DNA of 64,000 nucleotides, taken from Algiphilus sp. Its GTDB lineage: Bacteria > Pseudomonadota > Gammaproteobacteria > Nevskiales > Nevskiaceae. Shown piece by piece: positions 60,085 to 64,000 of the stretch; positions within the stretch are counted from its first letter, which is position 1; every line of letters begins with the position of its first letter. The translations under genes were made by a program, and so were the position numbers. The stretch lies in assembly GCF_023145115.1 (NCBI RefSeq), contig NZ_JAGLEJ010000010.1, positions 110,228-174,227 of the forward strand, written 5' to 3'. The notes under the pieces are model-generated. The model saw only the letters and a program-made list of their open reading frames with translations, was not told where the DNA came from and did no database searches.

Positions 60085-60115
60085 GCATTCATCCCCCTCT
60101 GTTCGGGAGTACCGC

Positions 60116-60451
60116 ATGAATCTCGATATCACCGGTCACCACATCGATCTCACCGACGCCCTGCGCGACTACGTCACCGAAAAGCTCAAGCGCGTCGAGC
60201 GTCACTTCGACCACCTGATAGACGCCCACGTCATCCTCACGGTGGAGAAGCTCGAACAGAAGGCGGAGGCAGTGCTGCGCGCCAGTGGCGCCGAACTGCA
60301 CGCTTCCGCGGTGCACACGGACATGTACGCCGCCATCGACCAGCTCGCGGACCGGCTGGACCGGCAGACCAAGAAGCACAAGGAGCAGAGCCGCGATCAC
60401 CACGCGCGCGAGGCACAGAAGGGCGCGCTGGCGGATTCGCTGGCCAAGTAG
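60116..60451 (+). CDS. hpf: Ribosome hibernation promoting factor, short form
   Basis: This 111-aa protein of the HPF/YfiA family has M-N-L-D-I-T-G-H-H-I-D-L-T-D-A-L-R and the H-A-S-A-V-H-T-D-M-Y-A-A-I-D segment. It binds the 30S decoding region and favours 100S ribosome dimers in resting cells. CGGGAG precedes the ATG. It lacks the long-form dimerisation domain. Confidence 0.95.
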   Translation: MNLDITGHHIDLTDALRDYVTEKLKRVERHFDHLIDAHVILTVEKLEQKAEAVLRASGAELHASAVHTDMYAAIDQLADRLDRQTKKHKEQSRDHHAREAQKGALADSLAK

Positions 60452-60510
60452 CCAACCGGCGCGGGGCCGCCCCTGCGGTCCCGCGCCCTTCACCAGAAGG
60501 ATCGCACCAC

Positions 60511-60954
60511 ATGAAGCTCGCCGAGGTACTCGACGCCAGCCGCGTCCGCACCGACCTATCGCTGACCAGCAAGAAGCGCGCACTGGAGGAGATCAGCGGC
60601 CTGCTCGCCGGCCGCGACGGCCTGTCACAGGCGGACATCTTCAACGCGCTGATGGCACGCGAGAAGCTCGGCAGCACGGGTCTCGGGCACGGCGTTGCCA
60701 TCCCGCACGGCCGCATGGCCGACTCGCGCACCACCGTCGGCGCCTTCATCCGCCTCAACCACGGTGTCGACTACGACGCCCACGACGGCGAGGCGGTTGA
60801 TCTCGTGTTCGGGCTCATCGTGCCCCAGAACGCGACCGAGGATCACCTCAAGCTGCTCGCCGCGGTGGCCGAGAAGTTCTCCGACGAGGATTTCTGCGCG
60901 CAGCTGCGCGCTGCCGAGTCGCCGGAAGCCGCCGCCGAGCTGCTCAACGGATAG
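60511..60954 (+). CDS. ptsN: Nitrogen-regulatory PTS EIIA component
   Basis: This 147-aa EIIA-Ntr has phospho-acceptor His66 in G-V-A-I-P-H-G-R. It is a regulatory protein that controls potassium transport and other targets in relatives, without moving sugar. AGAAGGA precedes the ATG. The fixed position after rpoN-hpf agrees with the call. Confidence 0.96.
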   Translation: MKLAEVLDASRVRTDLSLTSKKRALEEISGLLAGRDGLSQADIFNALMAREKLGSTGLGHGVAIPHGRMADSRTTVGAFIRLNHGVDYDAHDGEAVDLVFGLIVPQNATEDHLKLLAAVAEKFSDEDFCAQLRAAESPEAAAELLNG

Positions 60955-60959
60955 CGCCG

Positions 60960-61907
60960 GTGTCGGCCTCGACGCCGGCAGGAAGCAGCTACACCATCGA
61001 CGACGGCGACGCCCGCGCCCCGGCGCCGGCGTTGACCGGCATCCTGGATGCCGCCGGCACCGCCGTCTCCTGGCAGCGACCACCGCCACCCGACACCACC
61101 ATGGCCGGCGCCGGATGGCTGCAGCCGCACGCCTGCGCACCGCTCGCCGTGGCGGGCAGCGCCGCGGTCGACTGGCTGGAGCGGGCACCACCCGGGGCCC
61201 TGGAAGCGCTGGCCGCGGACGGGCCGCTGGCCGTGCTGGCCATGCGCGAGCATGTCGAGCGCATCGCGGCGCTGCTGCCCGCCACCATCGCGCTCGGGAC
61301 CATCGCGGCCGATCCGGCGGACACGCTGCATGCGCTGCGCGAGGCACTGCTGCTCGGCAGCGCGCCGAGCCAGACGGTCTACGGCGTGCTCGCCGAGGTC
61401 TTCGCGCTCGGCGTGCTCATCGTGGGTCCGGCCGGCGTGGGCAAGAGCGAGCTGGCGCTGGAGCTGCTCGCGCGCGGACACCGGCTGGTCGCCGACGATG
61501 CCGTCGACCTGCACGGCCTGCCCGGCGCCCTGCTGAGCGGCAGCGCACCGCCGCTGCTGCACGGTTTCCTCGAGGTCCGCGGCCTGGGCGTGCTGGACGT
61601 CCGGCGCATGTTCGGCGAGGCCGCGCTGGTCACGCGCCGCCGTGTCGACTTCCTGCTCGAGCTGCTGCCGGTGCGCGACGCCCCCACCGACTACCGCGCC
61701 CGGCTCGCGGGGCTGCGCGGCGAAGCCCGTTTCCTGGGTCGCACGCTGCCCACCATCTGTCTGCCCATCCGCGTCGGGCATAATCTCGCCACCCTGGTCG
61801 AAGCCGCCTGTCGCGATCAGTGGCTGCGCCTGGAGGGCTATCGCGCCGACGACGCCTTCGCCGAGCGCCAGCAGCGCGCGATCGACGCGCAGGTGGACGA
61901 GCCATGA
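60960..61907 (+). CDS. hprK: HPr kinase/phosphorylase with altered catalytic motif
   Basis: This 315-aa protein has Walker A G-P-A-G-V-G-K-S at 156-163, L-V-A-D-D at 176-180 and the HprK signature L-E-V-R-G-L-G-V-L-D-V. It should phosphorylate HPr at Ser46. The otherwise invariant His of the H-G-V-L motif is Tyr141 here (Y-G-V-L), and the Walker loop has Ala for the usual Ser. Activity could therefore be changed, perhaps biased to one direction. The start is a GTG, 5 bases after ptsN. Confidence 0.92.
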   Translation: MSASTPAGSSYTIDDGDARAPAPALTGILDAAGTAVSWQRPPPPDTTMAGAGWLQPHACAPLAVAGSAAVDWLERAPPGALEALAADGPLAVLAMREHVERIAALLPATIALGTIAADPADTLHALREALLLGSAPSQTVYGVLAEVFALGVLIVGPAGVGKSELALELLARGHRLVADDAVDLHGLPGALLSGSAPPLLHGFLEVRGLGVLDVRRMFGEAALVTRRRVDFLLELLPVRDAPTDYRARLAGLRGEARFLGRTLPTICLPIRVGHNLATLVEAACRDQWLRLEGYRADDAFAERQQRAIDAQVDEP

Positions 61908-61920
61908 CACGGAGCGCGGG

Positions 61921-62778
61921 ATGGAATTGATCGTCGTCAGCGGATTGTCCGGGGCCGGCAAGTCGGTGGCGCTGCGCCAGCTGGAGGATCTCGGCTACTA
62001 CTGCATCGACAACCTGCCGCTGGAGATGCTCGGGCCGATCGCCAAGCGCGCGCTGCGCATCGCCGAACAGCGCTTCTCGCGGATCGCGCTGGGCATCGAC
62101 GCGCGCGACAGCCGCGACGCCATCCGCGGGCTGCCCCAGTACATGGACCGCCTGCGCAGCCGTGGCCTCAGCGCGCGCGTGCTGTTCCTGACCGCCGACG
62201 AGGAAACCCTGCTCAAGCGCTTCGCCGAGACGCGGCGGCGCCATCCGCTTTCGGGATCGGATCGCCCGCTGCTGGAAGCCGTCAAAGCCGAGCGCGAGCT
62301 GCTCGAGCCGATCGGCGCCTACGCCGACGAGGTCATCGACACCAGTCGCATGAACCTGCACGAGCTGCGCGAGCGCATCCGGCTGTCGGCGCGCGGCAGC
62401 GAGGCCGGCATGCTGATCGCCATCGAGTCCTTCGGTTACAAGAACGGCGTGCCGGACGGCGTCGACTTCGTCTTCGACGTGCGCTGCCTCCCCAATCCGC
62501 ACTGGAAGGAACAACTGCGGGCGCACAGCGGCCAGGACCGCGAGGTCATCGACTGGCTCTCCGAGCACGACAGCGTGGGAACGATGATCGACGACATCAG
62601 CGGCTTCCTCGAGCGCTGGCTGCCGTCCTTCGCACGCCAGAACCGGCCCTACGTGTCCATCGGGATCGGCTGCACGGGCGGCCAGCACCGCAGCGTCTAC
62701 GTCGCGGAGTGCGTGGCACGGCGACTCAAGGCGGTCTACCCTGAACTGCAGCTTCGGCACAAGGAGCTATCCGCATGA
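61921..62778 (+). CDS. rapZ: RNase adapter protein RapZ
   Basis: This 285-aa protein has Walker A G-L-S-G-A-G-K-S at 8-15, I-D-N-L-P, D-V-R-C-L-P-N-P and the C-terminal G-I-G-C-T-G-G-Q-H-R-S. In E. coli RapZ senses glucosamine 6-phosphate and guides RNase E to GlmZ. Whether that sRNA circuit exists here is unknown. It overlaps the EIIA-Man gene by 4 bases. Confidence 0.96.
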   Translation: MELIVVSGLSGAGKSVALRQLEDLGYYCIDNLPLEMLGPIAKRALRIAEQRFSRIALGIDARDSRDAIRGLPQYMDRLRSRGLSARVLFLTADEETLLKRFAETRRRHPLSGSDRPLLEAVKAERELLEPIGAYADEVIDTSRMNLHELRERIRLSARGSEAGMLIAIESFGYKNGVPDGVDFVFDVRCLPNPHWKEQLRAHSGQDREVIDWLSEHDSVGTMIDDISGFLERWLPSFARQNRPYVSIGIGCTGGQHRSVYVAECVARRLKAVYPELQLRHKELSA

Positions 62779-63194
62779 GCAGCCGCGACGCGCCGGTGGG
62801 CGTGCTGCTGGTCACCCACGGCCGCCTCGGCCGCTTCTTCCTCGACACGCTGCGCGACATGCTCGGCGAGCTCAGCCTGCCCGTGGAAGTGCTGGAGGTC
62901 CGCCGCGTGCTCGACACCGAGCTGCTCACGCGCGACGGCCAGCGGATGATCGAGCGCCTGGACGCCGGCCGCGGCGTGCTCGTGCTCACCGATGCCTTCG
63001 GCTCGACTCCCAGCAACATCGCCAGCCGCCTGCTCGCCAGGGGCCGCACGCGCGTGCTCGCGGGGCTGAACCTGCCCATGCTGGTGCGCGTCTTCAACTA
63101 CCCCGCGCTCGACCTCGACGCACTCGCCGAGGCCGCCGTTGAAGGCGGCCGCCGCGGCATCATCTTCTGTCCGGAGGAAGCAGGCAGTGCCTGA
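62775..63194 (+). CDS. PTS EIIA component, mannose type
   Basis: This 139-aa EIIA-Man domain has the acceptor His15 in L-L-V-T-H-G and T-D-A-F-G-S-T-P-S-N-I. There are no IIB, IIC or IID genes, so it is likely regulatory. It overlaps rapZ (ATGA) and the HPr gene by 8 bases. Confidence 0.94.
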   Translation: MSSRDAPVGVLLVTHGRLGRFFLDTLRDMLGELSLPVEVLEVRRVLDTELLTRDGQRMIERLDAGRGVLVLTDAFGSTPSNIASRLLARGRTRVLAGLNLPMLVRVFNYPALDLDALAEAAVEGGRRGIIFCPEEAGSA

Positions 63195-63456
63195 AAAGAC
63201 CGTCACCATCGTCAATCGTCTCGGCCTGCACGCGCGTGCGGCGGCCAAGCTCGTGACCGAGGCCAACCGCCACCAGTCCGACGTGCGCGTGCGCAAGGAC
63301 GGCCGGGAGGTCAGCGGCAAGTCGATCATGGGCGTGATGATGCTGGCCGCGGCCAAGGGCAGCCAGATCACGCTGATCACCGAGGGCGACGACGCCGACC
63401 ACGCGCTCGCCTGTCTGGCCGATCTGGTCGCCGACCGCTTCGGCGAGGACGCCTGA
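63187..63456 (+). CDS. ptsH: Phosphocarrier protein HPr
   Basis: This 89-aa HPr has His15 in L-G-L-H-A-R-A and Ser46 in S-G-K-S-I-M-G-V-M-M-L. Both the PEP-dependent and the HprK-dependent sites are present, which matches hprK in the same cluster. The start is a GTG within the end of the EIIA gene, after GGAGGAAG. Confidence 0.96.
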   Translation: MPEKTVTIVNRLGLHARAAAKLVTEANRHQSDVRVRKDGREVSGKSIMGVMMLAAAKGSQITLITEGDDADHALACLADLVADRFGEDA

Positions 63457-63463
63457 GACCGCC

Positions 63464-64000
63464 ATGAGCCTCTGGCTGCACGGCATCGGGGTTGCGCGCG
63501 GCATCGCCATCGGGCGGGTCGTCAAGATCTCGGGCACCGACATCGAGATCCGCGAGTACACCGTCGGCGCGGACGAGATCGACGCCGAGATCGCGCGCTA
63601 CGAGACCGCCCACGAACGCGCCAAGCAGCAGCTGCGCGACGTCCGCGCGCAGATCCCCGCCGGCACGCCGCAGGACATCGCCGCCTTCATCGATACCCAC
63701 CTGCTGATGCTCGACGACAGCTCGCTGAGCGAGGCGGTGATAGGCCGCATCCGCGACGAGCGCCTCAACGCCGAGGGCGCGCTGCGGCGCGCGCGGGACG
63801 CACTCATCGCGGTGTTCGAGCAGATGGACGACCCCTACCTGCGCACGCGGCAGAACGACGTCGAGCATGTCGTCGCCCGGGTCCTGCGCAACCTCGTGCA
63901 GTCGGAGCGTGCCGCGCCCGAGAACGCGCCCGAGGTCGATGCCGAGGAAGCGCGCATCGTGGTCGCCGACGACATCACGCCGGCGGACATCATCCTGCTG
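63464..64000 (+). CDS. ptsI: PTS enzyme I, N-terminal part (3' cut by window)
   Basis: The first 179 residues of EI are seen, with G-I-G-V-A-R-G-I-A-I-G-R and the HPr-binding helical domain (E-I-A-R-Y-E-T-A, Q-D-I-A-A-F-I-D-T-H-L-L-M-L-D-D). The window ends just before the expected active-site His near residue 190. EI takes phosphate from PEP to HPr. It starts 7 bases after ptsH. Confidence 0.96.
   Translation, partial: MSLWLHGIGVARGIAIGRVVKISGTDIEIREYTVGADEIDAEIARYETAHERAKQQLRDVRAQIPAGTPQDIAAFIDTHLLMLDDSSLSEAVIGRIRDERLNAEGALRRARDALIAVFEQMDDPYLRTRQNDVEHVVARVLRNLVQSERAAPENAPEVDAEEARIVVADDITPADIILL

Overview
The window is a dense, GC-rich (roughly 68-70% by eye) bacterial chromosome segment with no rRNA, tRNA, CRISPR array or transposase that I could recognise. 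Gene content and order point to a gammaproteobacterium of the Xanthomonadales/Nevskiales/Salinisphaerales kind. The evidence is mutY-yggX, speD-coq7 near trpGDC, rpe next to trpE, a homodimeric E1-type aceE, a kdsD-kdsC-lptCAB ... rpoN-hpf-ptsN-hprK-rapZ-EIIA-HPr-ptsI block, a short-form HisG and a phasin. The genus is inference only.

Layout. 0-11 kb: the mutY tail, yggX, coq7, two lipoproteins, speD, an OsmC-like protein, trpC-trpD-trpG, a DUF3293 protein, a quinone oxidoreductase, a glycine-rich secreted protein, a dienelactone hydrolase, a GDPD and an acyl-CoA dehydrogenase. 11-24 kb: an LpxO-like hydroxylase, an ECF sigma/anti-sigma pair beside a DUF4168 gene, trpE, rpe, purC, a phasin with its terminator, a BrkB/YihY protein, fadD, a MerC-like protein behind a Zur-like box, and minCDE. 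24-34 kb: the ATP-grasp/alpha-E/Anbu group, a kappa-GST-like protein, an alpha/beta hydrolase, purD, mgtE with a long leader, and an unrecognised 361-aa protein.

34-48 kb: three toxin-antitoxin pairs interleaved with aceEF, a LysR regulator and hisD-hisG-murA-ibaG, followed by a SnoaL-like protein, a Baeyer-Villiger-type monooxygenase and an ABC-2 exporter. 48-64 kb: photolyase, kdsD-kdsC-lptC-lptA-lptB, an insertion of sulP/5'-nucleotidase/class II aldolase genes, then rpoN-hpf-ptsN-hprK-rapZ-EIIA(Man)-HPr-ptsI, with ptsI cut by the window end.

How the genes work together. The trp genes are split (trpGDC at 4-6 kb, trpE at 14.5 kb). KdsD/KdsC make KDO and LptCAB export LPS, and the LpxO-like enzyme may modify lipid A. 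The terminal block is a regulatory phosphorelay (EI, HPr with His15 and Ser46, EIIA-Man, EIIA-Ntr, HprK, RapZ) with no sugar permease in view. FadD, the acyl-CoA dehydrogenase and the phasin fit fatty-acid and polyhydroxyalkanoate metabolism. The points most worth a second look are the mgtE leader with a short Asp/Pro ORF, the HprK His-to-Tyr change, the Zur-like box before merC, the LysR/aceE palindrome, the three toxin-antitoxin loci and the Anbu group without a neighbouring transglutaminase.
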